Shown in pieces: positions 15,951 through 25,299 of a DNA stretch of 53,107 bases. The translations under genes were made by a program, and so were the position numbers. Below the pieces are notes generated by a model, which saw nothing but the letters and a program-made list of their open reading frames with translations, searched no databases and had not been told where the DNA came from. The DNA is from Frankia sp. AiPa1 (lineage in GTDB: Bacteria; Actinomycetota; Actinomycetes; Frankiales; Frankiaceae), in the NCBI RefSeq assembly GCF_023243075.1, contig NZ_JALKFZ020000166.1, positions 1 to 53,107 of the forward strand, in the 5' to 3' direction. How positions within the stretch are numbered: position 1 is the first letter of the stretch; each line of letters starts with the position of its first letter.

Positions 15951-16652
15951 TTGTCCACTGCCAGCAGCGCCACCCCGTCCGCCGACGCCCGCGGCAGCCG
16001 GTACGAGATCGGCGACGTCGCCACCCTGGTGACGTTGTCCCTGCGTACCGCCCGCTTCTACGAGCAGGAGGGGCTGCTGGTCGCGGTGGACCGCACCGCG
16101 AGTGGCTTCCCCCTCTACGACGAGGACGCGCTCGACCGCTTCTTTCTGATCAAGAAGATGAAGCCGCTCGGCTTCACCGTCGAGGAGATGCGTTCGCTGC
16201 TCACTCTGCGTGAGGAAATCGGCAAGCCCGGTCTGACCGTCGCCCATCGTGCGCAGGTGCGCGACCGCCTGCAGGCCTGGGTCGGTCTCGCCGAGGAGAA
16301 GCTCGCCGCACTCCAGGAGCAGGTCCGCCTCGCCGAGGATTTCATGATCGGTCTGCGCGACGACGCGGCCCGCTCGTTGTACCTGGACACCGACCATCCG
16401 GGCGCCGACACCCTGGACACCGAGGCCCTGGATGACCTGTCACGGTCCGAGTTCGACATCGGCCGGCTCGCCCTCGACGACTCTCTGCTCGACTTTCTCA
16501 CCGAGCCGTTGCGGGACAGTGGGCTCCTCGGCGGGGGCGATGCATCGGGTGGCGACGTGCCCGGCGGCGGTGTGGCGGGCGGCGGAGCGTCTGGCGGCGA
16601 CAGGACACAGCATGACGGCGGTGGAGGCCCCCACGGCATCGAGGGGAACTGA
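15951..16652 (+). CDS. MerR family transcriptional regulator (paralogue 2)
   Basis: A winged-helix MerR domain, RYEIGDVATLVTLSLRTARFYEQEGLL and FPLYDEDALDRFFLIKKMKPLGF, is closely related to the preceding gene. The C-terminus is longer: an acidic LDTDHPGADTLDTEALDDL stretch and a Gly/Asp-rich tail. TTG 15951 is preferred because TAGGGTCGAA precedes it exactly as in paralogue 1. At 233 aa it is 80 residues longer. It reads toward the two clpP genes 148 bp downstream and is a candidate regulator of them (inference). Confidence 0.86.
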   Translation: MSTASSATPSADARGSRYEIGDVATLVTLSLRTARFYEQEGLLVAVDRTASGFPLYDEDALDRFFLIKKMKPLGFTVEEMRSLLTLREEIGKPGLTVAHRAQVRDRLQAWVGLAEEKLAALQEQVRLAEDFMIGLRDDAARSLYLDTDHPGADTLDTEALDDLSRSEFDIGRLALDDSLLDFLTEPLRDSGLLGGGDASGGDVPGGGVAGGGASGGDRTQHDGGGGPHGIEGN

Positions 16653-16800
16653 ACTCGACCGCGCGCCGGTGGTGTCTGCCGTGGGCAGATCTGCCCGAGG
16701 CAGATCAGCGCCTGTTCGACCGCGCGCAGGACGAGGCTAGGAGCTACCGGCCCCGCCGCTTCCCGTGGCTCCCGACCAGGCCGGCGGAAGGACATCCGCC

Positions 16801-17499
16801 ATGCTCGATCTCTCGCTGCCCCGCCCGGGCCCGCGTACGCCGTCGGCCGTGACCGCCTTCGGGGACACGGCACGGTTGGACGACCAGGTCTACGCGCGGC
16901 TGCTCGACAACCGGATCGTCTTCCTCGGCACCGTCGTCGAGGACGAGGTCGCGAACGCGATCAGCGCGAAGCTGCTGCTGCTCTCCGCCGAGAACCCGCG
17001 CGCCGACATCTGGCTCTACATCAACTCGCCGGGCGGCTCGGTCAGCGCCGGGATGGCCATCTACGACACGATGCAGTTCGTCGAGAACGACGTGGCGACC
17101 CTGACCCTCGGCCTCGCGGCCTCCATGGGCCAGTTCCTGCTGTGCGCGGGCGCCCCGGGCAAGCGCTACGCCCTGCCGCACGCGCGGGTCATGATGCACC
17201 AGCCGCACGGCGGCATCGGCGGGACCGCCGCCGACATCTCGATCCAGGCCGAGCAGATGCTCTACACCAAGCGGGTGCTGCAGGAACGCATCGCCGCGCA
17301 CAGCGGGCACAATGTCGAGCAGATTGAGGCTGACTCCGACCGCGACCGCTGGTTCACCGCCGAGCAGGCCCGCGAGTACGGCCTGGTCGACCATGTCGTG
17401 CAGCGCGTCGGAGAGGTCCCGGGCTCACACGCCGGTGGCATCGGCCCGCGCCGCGCCGCCGGCCGCGCCGGCTTCGAGCCCGACGGCGGCGACCGGTGA
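16801..17499 (+). CDS. clpP: ATP-dependent Clp protease proteolytic subunit (first of pair)
   Basis: A serine-peptidase subunit of the tetradecameric Clp chamber. The full triad is present: Ser about 108 (GLAASMGQF), His about 133 (MMHQPHGG), Asp about 178 (ADSDRDRWF). [19 protein letters not shown] and EYGLVDHV are family signatures. The product is 232 aa, with an N-terminal lead of about 25 residues and a variable RRAAGRAG tail. ATG 16801 follows GGCGGAAGGAC. It overlaps the second clpP by 4 bp (GTGA), so the two subunits are co-translated. Confidence 0.95.
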   Translation: MLDLSLPRPGPRTPSAVTAFGDTARLDDQVYARLLDNRIVFLGTVVEDEVANAISAKLLLLSAENPRADIWLYINSPGGSVSAGMAIYDTMQFVENDVATLTLGLAASMGQFLLCAGAPGKRYALPHARVMMHQPHGGIGGTAADISIQAEQMLYTKRVLQERIAAHSGHNVEQIEADSDRDRWFTAEQAREYGLVDHVVQRVGEVPGSHAGGIGPRRAAGRAGFEPDGGDR

Positions 17500-18224
17500 G
17501 CGCCGCCGCCTGGCTGCCCACCCCGCCCACCCCGCCCACCCCCCCTGCCTTGGCCGTGCCGCCTGCCGGGGGCATGACGTCCGCCGGGTACCGGGTGCCG
17601 TCCGCGCGGCAGGTGTTGCCGAACATCGTCGAGCGGACCACACGCGGTGAGTACGCGATGGACCCGTACTCCAAGCTGCTCAAGGAGCGGATCGTCTTCC
17701 TCGGCGTGCAGATCGACGACGTGTCGGCGAACGACGTGATGGCGCAGCTGCTGTACCTCGAGTCCGAGGATCCCGACCGCGACATCTCGATCTACATCAA
17801 CTCACCCGGTGGGTCGTTCACGTCGCTGACGGCGATCTACGACACGATGCAGTTCGTCCGGCCCGACATCGCCACGATCTGCATGGGGCAGGCGGCGTCG
17901 GCCGCGGCTGTGCTGCTCGCCGCCGGCACGCCTGGCAAGCGCCTGGCGCTCGCGCACAGCCGGATCCTCATCCACCAGCCTTCCGCGCAGGGCGAGGGCC
18001 AGTCCAGTGACCTGGAGATCCAGGCTCGCGAGATCCTGCGGGTCCGCGCCCTGCAGGAGACCCTGTTGGCTCGCCACACCGGCCGGAGCGAGACGGAGAT
18101 CCGCCTCGACACCGAACGCGACAAGATCTTCAGCGCCGAGGAGGCGGCGGCCTACGGCCTGATCGACGAGGTCCTGCCCAACCGCAAGCGCTCCGCGTCC
18201 CGCCCGGGACCCGCTGCGGCCTGA
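17496..18224 (+). CDS. clpP: ATP-dependent Clp protease proteolytic subunit (second of pair)
   Basis: Triad Ser about 135 (GQAASAAAV), His about 160 (LIHQPSAQ), Asp about 205 ([10 protein letters not shown]), with [19 protein letters not shown] and [12 protein letters not shown] 17496 overlaps the previous stop and gives a Pro-rich leader; ATG 17574 is an alternative start nearer the propeptide region. Actinobacterial ClpP often works as a hetero-complex of two different rings, which this coupled pair fits. No clpX or clpC follows, so it looks like an accessory pair of the clpP3P4 kind. Confidence 0.94.
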   Translation: MSAAAWLPTPPTPPTPPALAVPPAGGMTSAGYRVPSARQVLPNIVERTTRGEYAMDPYSKLLKERIVFLGVQIDDVSANDVMAQLLYLESEDPDRDISIYINSPGGSFTSLTAIYDTMQFVRPDIATICMGQAASAAAVLLAAGTPGKRLALAHSRILIHQPSAQGEGQSSDLEIQAREILRVRALQETLLARHTGRSETEIRLDTERDKIFSAEEAAAYGLIDEVLPNRKRSASRPGPAAA

Positions 18225-18231
18225 GCCGGGA

Positions 18232-18879
18232 TCATCCGTCGCGGGCCGCCAGTGCCCCCGATCTCGCCGTGTCCCGGGCGAGGTCGGGGGCGCTGGCCCG
18301 CAGGTGGGCGAGCGCGGTGTCGAGGGCGGCCTCGAGGTGTGCGGTGCTGCCGGTGGCCATCTGGATGTGCACCCCGCCCTGGATGCCGGCGAGCAGCGCC
18401 GCGGCCACGGTGTCCGGGTCGAGACCGGGGCTGATCCGCCCGGTGTCACGCAGATGGCGCACGCCCGTGGCGATCTCGGCCTGCCAGTGCCGCAGCAGCT
18501 CGGTGACGACGGCCTGGGCCCCGGGCGAGGTGCCGCCGAGCTGCGAGGTCAGGGTGTGCAGCGGGCAGCGGGTGCCCTGGCGGCGGTAGCGTTCGACGAC
18601 GGCGTCGCGCCACGCCGACCAGGCGTCCCAGTCGGTCAGAGCGCCAAGGTGGGGCTGCTGATCGGTGAGCACCCGCGCGGCCTCGAAGCGGGCGACGGCG
18701 AGCAGCAGCTCGTCGCGTCCGCCGGGGAAGTAGTGGAACAGCTGGCTCTTGCTGGTCCGGGTGCGTTCCCGGATGTCGTCGAGCGTCGTCGCCGTGACGC
18801 CGAGCTCCCGGATCGTCGCCGACGCGCCCTCGATGATCCGCGCCCGCGTCGCCGCCCCCTTGGCGGTCAGTGTGGCCAT
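18232..18879 (-). CDS. TetR/AcrR family regulator
   Basis: The N-terminal HTH TATTLDDIRERTRTSKSQLFHYFPGGRDELL is clear (residues about 28-58). The ligand domain includes GTRCPLHTLTSQLGG, typical of TetR proteins with a TetR_C_16-like or YxaF-like C-terminus. The product is 215 aa. ATG 18879 has GGGAG upstream; the frame is open to 19053 but that part covers the promoter. It is divergent from an SDR gene, with a double palindrome between them (19000..19032). Confidence 0.88.
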   Translation of the reverse strand: MATLTAKGAATRARIIEGASATIRELGVTATTLDDIRERTRTSKSQLFHYFPGGRDELLLAVARFEAARVLTDQQPHLGALTDWDAWSAWRDAVVERYRRQGTRCPLHTLTSQLGGTSPGAQAVVTELLRHWQAEIATGVRHLRDTGRISPGLDPDTVAAALLAGIQGGVHIQMATGSTAHLEAALDTALAHLRASAPDLARDTARSGALAARDG

Positions 18880-18999
18880 CCCGACTCCCTCCGAGCGCGC
18901 GGTCGCCCCCGCCTTCCGGTGCCATCGACTGCCAACGTCACGAACTGCCGGAGCCGTGGCCCCGCCGGAGCCCGGGCTCAGACCTGGGCATGGCGTACA

Positions 19000-19032
19000 C
19001 CTGACAGTCAGGAATGGACTTGCCAGTCCATT
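19000..19032. promoter_or_regulatory. Twin palindromes between TetR and SDR genes
   Basis: Two abutting inverted repeats: CCTGACAGTCAGG (19000..19012) and AATGGACT-TGCC-AGTCCATT (19013..19032), the latter with perfect 8-bp arms and followed by a T-rich run. TetR-family operators with TGGACT...AGTCCA arms are common among TetR/YxaF-like regulators (from memory). The site lies 121 bp before the TetR start on one side and 121 bp before the SDR start on the other. Confidence 0.65.
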
Positions 19033-19153
19033 TTTTCTTCTCCAGTGTGGCACCTGCGCACAAGCCCGGCGTCAAGGCATGGCCCGCGCGACCGCCAGCG
19101 TCACCGCCGGGGACCCGCGCGCCAGAACGGCACGACACACCGGGAGAAGCACC

Positions 19154-19909
19154 GTGAACACAGATCTGCGCGGGCGCGCCGCGCTGGTGACCGGATCGAC
19201 CGATGGCATCGGCGCCGCCGTCGCCCGCGCGCTCGCCGCCGAGGGCGCGGCGGTCATCGTGACCGGACGCGACGTCGCCCGTGGGGAGAAGGCGGTCGCC
19301 GAGATCGCCGAGCGGGGCGGGGTGGCGACCTTCGTCCAGGCCGACCTCGCGGATCCCGCGGCCGTCGACCACCTCGCCCACGAGGCGCTGCGCATCGTCG
19401 GCGGAGCGGTGGACATCGTGGTGAACAACGCCGCGATGCTGGTATCCCCGACGCCGACGGCCGAGGTCTCCGCGGACCTGATCGATCAGGCGCTGGCGGT
19501 CAACGTGCGGTCCACGTTCCTGCTCACCGGCCGGCTCGCCCCGTCGATGGCCGCCCGTGGCCATGGATCAATCATCAATCTGGGTTCTATCAATGGCCTG
19601 GTCGGGATGGACGGCTCGGCCCTCTACAGCGCGACCAAGGCCGCCATCCACTCACTGACCAGGTCCTGGGCCGCCGAGTACGGCCCGTTCGGCGTGCGGG
19701 TCAACACGGTCGCGCCCGGCCCCACCCTTACTGACCGGGTCGCGTCGACCCTGGCGGACCGCATCGCCCCGATCGTCGCCGCCGTCCCGTCCCGCCGCGC
19801 GAGCACCCCGGAGGAGGTCGCGCACACCGTCGTGTTCCTGGCCGGCGACAACGCGGCGAACATTCACGGCGCTCTTCTGTCCGTGGATGGCGGCCGCGCG
19901 GCTGTCTAA
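19154..19909 (+). CDS. SDR family NAD(P)-dependent oxidoreductase
   Basis: A classical short-chain dehydrogenase of 251 aa: cofactor motif VTGSTDGIGAAVA (TGxxxGIG), NNAAM, catalytic Ser in LGSINGLVG, YSATK (Tyr and Lys) and PGPTLTDRV. The C-terminus has the AALSVDGG-like LLSVDGGRAAV. GTG 19154 follows GGGAGAAG. The substrate is unknown. Divergence from a TetR gene suggests induction by a small molecule. Confidence 0.92.
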   Translation: MNTDLRGRAALVTGSTDGIGAAVARALAAEGAAVIVTGRDVARGEKAVAEIAERGGVATFVQADLADPAAVDHLAHEALRIVGGAVDIVVNNAAMLVSPTPTAEVSADLIDQALAVNVRSTFLLTGRLAPSMAARGHGSIINLGSINGLVGMDGSALYSATKAAIHSLTRSWAAEYGPFGVRVNTVAPGPTLTDRVASTLADRIAPIVAAVPSRRASTPEEVAHTVVFLAGDNAANIHGALLSVDGGRAAV

Positions 19910-20023
19910 AAGACGCTTCCACCATTCGCCGCGCGCTCGGCACTGGTGTCCGCGTGACGGACTCGGCCTTTCGGCCGCGCTGGCGGGCACGGTAGCCTCT
20001 GTCGTCTGACATCGGGGGGATGT

Positions 20024-20746
20024 GTGAACGGCAGAATTGTGCCGCGCCGCACGGCGGCGGTCGTTTTCGGGGTTCTCATGCTTGTGACCGGCCTGGTCGC
20101 CGGTTGCGGCCCGGCTTCTGACGACTCGGCGGTCGGCAGTGCTGTGGACTCCGGTCAGATTCGGATTCCCGACGTGCTCGGTCTTCACCTCGACGAGGCA
20201 AAAACCCGGCTCGGAACTGACGTCGTCGTGAAGTCCGTCGACGGCACGGGACGCGGGCGCATGCAGATCGTTGACGGGAACTGGCACGTCATCCAGCAGG
20301 AACCGACCGCCGGGTCGACTGTTCCGAAGGGCACGACGGTCACGCTGAACGTGGTCAAAGAGGGAGAAGCGGCGGCGACGGCCAGCCCGGCGGCCACGGC
20401 GCCCGCGACCGCTGTCGCGTCCTTCGCTCCGCCCGCGGCCAAGGTCGCCGTCCAGGCCGCGCCCCAGACCGTGCCCGCCGCTCAGGCTCCGCCCGCCGTA
20501 CACGCCCCGCCGACTACCCAGGTCCCGCTACGGACCGTGACCAGTCAGCCGGCGTCCGCACCTCTCCTGGCTGATCCGCCGCCGCCGGCGAACAGCGCGC
20601 CGCCCGCACAGGGCGGGACGTCCTCCGCCTACTACGCCAACTGCACCGCCGCGCGTGCGGCCGGCGTGGCTCCCCTGCATTCCGGCCAGCCCGGTTACCG
20701 CGCCGGCCTGGACCGGGACGGGGACGGCATCGCCTGCGAGACCTGA
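20024..20746 (+). CDS. Lipoprotein with PASTA and excalibur calcium-binding domains
   Basis: The signal peptide ends in the lipobox LVAGC (Cys about 28), so it is a lipoprotein. Residues about 45-112 form one PASTA domain (IPDVLGLHLDEAKTRL ... PTAGSTVPKGTTVTLNV), a peptidoglycan or beta-lactam sensing fold. A long Ala/Pro-rich linker follows. The C-terminus is an excalibur domain (YYANCTAARAAGVAPL, then DRDGDGIACE), which has an EF-hand-like DxDxDG and two conserved cysteines. GTG 20024 follows GGGGGGATGT. Probably a cell-wall-associated surface protein; the role is unknown. Confidence 0.9.
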   Translation: MNGRIVPRRTAAVVFGVLMLVTGLVAGCGPASDDSAVGSAVDSGQIRIPDVLGLHLDEAKTRLGTDVVVKSVDGTGRGRMQIVDGNWHVIQQEPTAGSTVPKGTTVTLNVVKEGEAAATASPAATAPATAVASFAPPAAKVAVQAAPQTVPAAQAPPAVHAPPTTQVPLRTVTSQPASAPLLADPPPPANSAPPAQGGTSSAYYANCTAARAAGVAPLHSGQPGYRAGLDRDGDGIACET

Positions 20747-20803
20747 CGGTCCGCCCGATCCCGAGGAGGGGCGAGCCCGCGAGATGTCCCGCTGGCCATC
20801 TGG

Positions 20804-21505
20804 CTACGTCTGGTGCCGCTTCTCGACGCCCGGTCTGGGTTCCCTCGCCGGTGGGAATGCCGGTGGAGGCGGGGCGACGAGGACGACGACGAGGGTGCGG
20901 GGGCCGTGGACGCCCTCGACGCGGTGCAGCTCGATGTCGCTGGTGGCCGACGGGCCGCTGACCAGGGTGAGCGGGCGGCCCGGGTCGAGGCGGGCGAGGA
21001 GCTCGGGGACGGTCGCGACAACCTGCTCGGCGCGCACGACACACACGTGCCGGTCGGGCACCAGGGTCAGTGCGCGCCGGCCCTGGCCGGGGGAGCCGTC
21101 CAAGGCCAGGGTTCCGGTCTCGGCGCAGGCCGCCGCGCAGCCGGTGACGACGGCGGCGAAGCCGCCGAGGACGGACGCGGCGAAGGCATCGTCGACGATG
21201 CCCTGCGGGCACCACCCGTCCGGCAGACCCGGCGGGACCAGCACAGGGTCGGCGGCGCCGACGCCTGCCAGCGTCAGCGCCGCCCGCACCGCCGCCCCCA
21301 CCTCCGGCGCGGACGGGCCGGCCGTCGGCACGACCCCGGCCCGGTAGTCGCCGAGCCGTGCCGACAGCCTGCGCACCAGCTCGGGATGCCCAGCGGGATG
21401 GTCGCCGCCGATCCGGTAGTCGCGTGGAACCCGCGGCGGCGCGGGCTGCCCGGCCGCGGCGTTCGCGGCCCTGACCCGGCGGAGGATCTCCTCGCGGGCG
21501 CTCAC
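20804..21505 (-). CDS. lutC: Lactate utilisation protein C (LUD domain)
   Basis: The third gene of lutABC, a 233-aa LUD-domain protein: ILRRVRAANAA at the start, then ADPVLVPPGLP, AACAETGTLALDG, LTLVPDRHVCVV, and LVSGPSATSDIELHRVEGVHGP near the end. LutABC together oxidise L-lactate to pyruvate. GTG 21505 overlaps the lutB stop by 4 bp (GTGA), indicating coupling. Confidence 0.92.
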   Translation of the reverse strand: MSAREEILRRVRAANAAAGQPAPPRVPRDYRIGGDHPAGHPELVRRLSARLGDYRAGVVPTAGPSAPEVGAAVRAALTLAGVGAADPVLVPPGLPDGWCPQGIVDDAFAASVLGGFAAVVTGCAAACAETGTLALDGSPGQGRRALTLVPDRHVCVVRAEQVVATVPELLARLDPGRPLTLVSGPSATSDIELHRVEGVHGPRTLVVVLVAPPPPAFPPAREPRPGVEKRHQT

Positions 21506-23229
21506 CGGGTCTCCTGATCGTGTCGTGCCCTCCGTGCCCTCCGTGCCCTCCGGTCGTCGGGCGCCGTGGGGCCTTCGCGCCCCGTCGGGTCGTCGGGTGC
21601 CGTCGGGTTGTGCCGCGCCTGGCCGTCGCGGGGGGCGCGGGTGCGGGACCACCAGTCGCGGAAGGTCTCCTCGGGCGGGCGGGGCGCGTCCCGGCTGGCC
21701 GTCCACGCGGACAGGGGCGGGGGCAGGGTGGAGACGCGCCCACGGCGGCGGCCCAGCGCCCGGCCGAGGCGACCGGCGCGTCCGGCGGCGGCGAAGCGGC
21801 CAGCGTCGGACATCACCCACGCCCCGGCGGCCATCGCGAGAGCCTCGGCGGAGGGCACTCGGGCGCGGGACCGTTCCTCGACGTGTTCGGCGCGCAGCCG
21901 GACGAGAATCGACGGGATGTCGATGCGCACCGGGCACACCTCGGCGCACGCCCCGCACAGGCTGGAGGCATACGGCAGGGAGGCGTTGCGCTCCACCCCG
22001 GTGAGCTGCGGCGACAGGATCGCCCCGATCGGCCCGGGGTAGACCGACCCGTACGCGTGCCCGCCGACCCGCTGGTACACCGGGCAGATGTTCAGGCACG
22101 CCCCGCACTTGATGCAGTGCAGCGCGTCCCGGCCGACGGGATCGGCGAGGGTGGCGGTGCGGCCGTTGTCGAGCAGAACCAGGTGGACGTTCCGCGGACC
22201 GTCACCAGGGGTGACACCCGCCCAGGTGGACGTGTACGGGTTCATCCGCTCGCCGGTCGCCGAGCGGGGCAGCAGCTGCAGGTAGATCTCCAGGTCCCGC
22301 CAGGTGGGGACCACCTTCTCGATGCCCATCACGGTGATGAGGGTCTCCGGCAGGGTCAGGCACATCCGCCCGTTGCCCTCGGACTCGACGACGCACAGTG
22401 TCCCGGTCTCGGCGACGGCGGCGTTCGCCCCGGACACGGCGACCTTCGCCCGCAGGAACGTCTGGCGCAGATGGGCGCGGGCGGTGTCCGCGAGATCCCG
22501 TGGCTCGGCGCGCAGCCGCGGGTCGACGCCGGGGATCTCGCGCAGGAAGATCTCCCGGATCTCCCCCCGGTTGCGGTGCAGCGCCGGGGCGACGATGTGA
22601 CTGGGCCGGTCGTGCCCGAGCTGGACGATGAGCTCGGCGAGGTCGGTCTCGTGCACCGTGAGCCCGGCCGCCGCCAGCGCCTCGTTGAGGCCGATCTCCT
22701 GGGTGGCCATAGACTTGACCTTGACGACCTCCCGCTGCCCGGTGGCACGCACCAGCTCGGTGACGATGCTGTTCGCCTCGGCCGCGTCCCGCGCCCAGTG
22801 CACCTGGCCACCACGGGCGGTGACCTCCTCCTCCAGCCGGACGAGATGCTCGTCGAGCCGGGCGAGCGTGGCGCGCTTGACGGCCTCGCCGGCGGTCCGC
22901 AGCTCCTCCCAGTCGTCGAGCTCGGCGACGACCCGCGCGCGCTTGGCGCGGATCGTGCCGGTGGCGTGGGCGAGGTTGCGCCGCAGCTGCGTGTCGCCGA
23001 GGGCCTCGCGGGCGGCGTCGGGAAACGGCCGGTCACCGGACAGGAACCCCGAGCCCGCCGGCGCCGGCCGTCCCGCGCGAGCCCCGCCCGGCCCGCCTCC
23101 CCCGTCCGCACCGCCACGCCCGCCGTCTCTGCCCGCGAGGCCGAGGATGCGCGGAACGCCGAGGAACGTTGCGCGGGAGCCGGCCGCCATCGGCGTCCCG
23201 GTGTCCGGGGTTCCGGTATCGCGACTCAC
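21502..23229 (-). CDS. lutB: Lactate utilisation iron-sulfur protein B
   Basis: Starts with a non-conserved Gly-rich lead. A LUD-like domain follows (VVKVKSMATQEIGLNEAL, GANAAVAETGT, VMGIEKVVPTW). A ferredoxin region then has two 4Fe-4S motifs, CIKCGACLNICPVY and CGACAEVCPVRID. The C-terminal ~50 residues are low-complexity Arg/Pro repeats (DDPTGREGPTAPDDRR), unusual for LutB. 575 aa, longer than the common ~475 because of both ends. GTG 23229 overlaps the lutA stop by 4 bp. Confidence 0.93.
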   Translation of the reverse strand: MSRDTGTPDTGTPMAAGSRATFLGVPRILGLAGRDGGRGGADGGGGPGGARAGRPAPAGSGFLSGDRPFPDAAREALGDTQLRRNLAHATGTIRAKRARVVAELDDWEELRTAGEAVKRATLARLDEHLVRLEEEVTARGGQVHWARDAAEANSIVTELVRATGQREVVKVKSMATQEIGLNEALAAAGLTVHETDLAELIVQLGHDRPSHIVAPALHRNRGEIREIFLREIPGVDPRLRAEPRDLADTARAHLRQTFLRAKVAVSGANAAVAETGTLCVVESEGNGRMCLTLPETLITVMGIEKVVPTWRDLEIYLQLLPRSATGERMNPYTSTWAGVTPGDGPRNVHLVLLDNGRTATLADPVGRDALHCIKCGACLNICPVYQRVGGHAYGSVYPGPIGAILSPQLTGVERNASLPYASSLCGACAEVCPVRIDIPSILVRLRAEHVEERSRARVPSAEALAMAAGAWVMSDAGRFAAAGRAGRLGRALGRRRGRVSTLPPPLSAWTASRDAPRPPEETFRDWWSRTRAPRDGQARHNPTAPDDPTGREGPTAPDDRRARRARRARHDQETR

Positions 23230-23972
23230 ACGCTCGCCCCTTCCGTGCTGGCCAGGATCTCGGCGAGATGCACGGTGCGGGTGCCCGCGCGCAACCGGGA
23301 CAGGCCGCCGCCGATGTGCATCAGGCAGGAGCTGTCCCCGGCGGTCGCGACCTCCGCCCCCGTGGTCAGCACATCGCGCATCTTGTCGGCGAGCATCGCC
23401 GTGGACGTCTCGGTGTTCTTCAGCGCGAACGTCCCCCCGAACCCGCAGCACTCGGCGGCGTTCGGCAGCTCCAGCAGGGTGATCCCGCCGACCCGCCGCA
23501 GCAGCCGCTCCGGCCGGTCGCCCACACCCAGCATCCGCAGGGAGTGGCAGGTCGGATGGTAGGTCACCCGGTGCGGGTAGTAGGCGCCGACATCCTCGAC
23601 GCCGAGCACGTCGACCAGAAGCTCGGACAGCTCGTGGGTCCGGGCCGCGACCGCCTCGGCCCGCAGGGCCAGCCTCTCGTCACCGGCCGCCCGCGCCACC
23701 ATCGCCTGCTGGTGGCGCACCGACCCGACGCACGATCCGGACGGCGCGACGATGACGTCCACCCCCGCGTCCTCGAACGCCGCGACGTGGTTGCGCACCA
23801 GTGCGAGCGCCTCGCGCTGGTAGCCGGTGTTGACGTGCATCTGGCCGCAGCACGTCTGCCTCGCGGGGAAGGTCACCTCGTGTCCGAGTCGTTCGAGCAG
23901 CGTCACCGTAGCCCTGCCCACCTGGGGAAACAACGTGTCGACGAGACACGTGACGAACAGGGCGATCCGCAT
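23226..23972 (-). CDS. lutA: Lactate utilisation protein A (CCG-domain oxidoreductase)
   Basis: First gene of lutABC; 248 aa with the two cysteine-rich CCG domains: RQTCCGQMHVNTGY and YHPTCHSLRMLG...AAECCGFGGTFALKN. These bind iron-sulfur clusters and resemble heterodisulfide reductase B and GlpC. It starts MRIALFVTCLVDTLFPQVG. All three lut genes are on the minus strand with GTGA overlaps. No lactate permease or GntR/LutR regulator is adjacent. Confidence 0.94.
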   Translation of the reverse strand: MRIALFVTCLVDTLFPQVGRATVTLLERLGHEVTFPARQTCCGQMHVNTGYQREALALVRNHVAAFEDAGVDVIVAPSGSCVGSVRHQQAMVARAAGDERLALRAEAVAARTHELSELLVDVLGVEDVGAYYPHRVTYHPTCHSLRMLGVGDRPERLLRRVGGITLLELPNAAECCGFGGTFALKNTETSTAMLADKMRDVLTTGAEVATAGDSSCLMHIGGGLSRLRAGTRTVHLAEILASTEGASV

Positions 23973-24264
23973 GGCGCCTCCGCGACCTCGAACACGCTGA
24001 CCCGAACGACGACACCCCTTCGGGCGGAGCTCGGGGGTACCTGAGCCAGGTCACAGTACCGATCCCTTGAGCTCCACGTCGGCGGAGAGAAAAGATGGCC
24101 TCCGGGGCCACGCTCACACAGGATTTCCACTCCGATTCCTGGGGGCGTTCCTGGCCCCGCGTGCGGCCGGAGGAACTCTCCGGCGAAAGTCGATGAATAC
24201 GCTGCTGATCTGGGTCGCGTGACGGAACGGATAAGAGGTCCGGCCGCCACGTTCGGGGGATAAC

Positions 24265-25299
24265 GTGAGAACTGCGCAGACGCGACGGCCTGGCCGATCG
24301 CGCCGCCGCGGGCCGGTCACGGCCGTCATGCTGGTCGTGGCGCTGGGGCTGGTCGGCCTGTCCACGACTGCGGCGACCGTCGCGCCCGCGGCGCCGCCCG
24401 GCAACCGGGACCGGGCGATATCGGGCCACGGCCATCCCGCCCTGTCCGGGCGGGGGAATGTCGCCGCGCGGACAGCGCGGACGCGTGCCGCCAGCACATA
24501 TGTGGCCCTCGGAGATTCCTATTCGTCGGGGGAGGGAAACCCGCCCTTCGATGAGGGCACCGATTCCAGGCAGGACGACTGCCATCGCAGCGCGGCGGCC
24601 TGGCCGCGCCTGCTCAGCGTCGACGGCCTGGGCCGGATCGCCGCCGGCGGCCATCTGGCCTGCTCCGGTGCCACGATCGATGATCTCCTTTCTCGTGGTC
24701 AGCATCCGGATGGCGAGGACTCCACCTCGCAGGTGTCGCGCCTCGCGGAGATCAACGGAAAGACGCCGGTGGGCGTGGTGACCGTGACGGTGGGCGGAAA
24801 CGACCTCGGTTTCAGCTCCATTCTGGAGACTTGCTTCCTATGGCTCTGCCTACCGCAGCCGGAGAAGGAGGAAAGCAGGATCGACCAAGTGGTGCTCCGC
24901 GTACAGAAGGAAGTGATTCCCGCGATTGAGAGGGCGGCGCCGCGGGCCCGTGTCGTCGTGGTCGGCTATCCGCGGCTCTTCCCCCGGCTCATCGGGAACA
25001 CCACAGGGTGCGGGTGGCTGGCGCCGATCGAGCTCACACACCTCAATCAGGTGCAGGACTATCTTGACGGGCGGCTGAGGGCCGCCGCTACCACCGGCGG
25101 GGCGACCTATGTCTCGGTGGCGGACGCCCTGGACGGCCACGAACTGTGCACCCGGGATCCCTGGGTATATGACCTCGGCCTCACCGGTGGAAATCTTCGC
25201 GGTCACCCGCTCGCGAACGGCCAGCGGGCGATCGCCGGCATCGTGGGTGCCCGTGCCGGCGCTCCGCTCGGTCCGCCGCCGGCGATTCCCGTCGTCTGA
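24265..25299 (+). CDS. Secreted SGNH/GDSL hydrolase
   Basis: A twin-arginine-rich, basic N-terminus (RRPGRSRRRGP) and a hydrophobic core (VTAVMLVVALGLVGL) give a signal peptide. The catalytic domain starts YVALGDSYSSGEG (nucleophile Ser in GDSYS), with TVTVGGNDLGFS (oxyanion Gly and Asn) and the C-terminal His in RGHPLANGQRA. It resembles Streptomyces-type lipases/esterases of the SGNH group, with conserved cysteines probably in disulfides. 344 aa; GTG 24265 follows GGGGGATAAC. The substrate could be a lipid or an acylated polysaccharide. Confidence 0.88.
   Translation: MRTAQTRRPGRSRRRGPVTAVMLVVALGLVGLSTTAATVAPAAPPGNRDRAISGHGHPALSGRGNVAARTARTRAASTYVALGDSYSSGEGNPPFDEGTDSRQDDCHRSAAAWPRLLSVDGLGRIAAGGHLACSGATIDDLLSRGQHPDGEDSTSQVSRLAEINGKTPVGVVTVTVGGNDLGFSSILETCFLWLCLPQPEKEESRIDQVVLRVQKEVIPAIERAAPRARVVVVGYPRLFPRLIGNTTGCGWLAPIELTHLNQVQDYLDGRLRAAATTGGATYVSVADALDGHELCTRDPWVYDLGLTGGNLRGHPLANGQRAIAGIVGARAGAPLGPPPAIPVV

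Noticed and set aside
21520..23562. 680-codon plus-strand open frame
   Set aside because: Antisense to lutB, which has both 4Fe-4S motifs.
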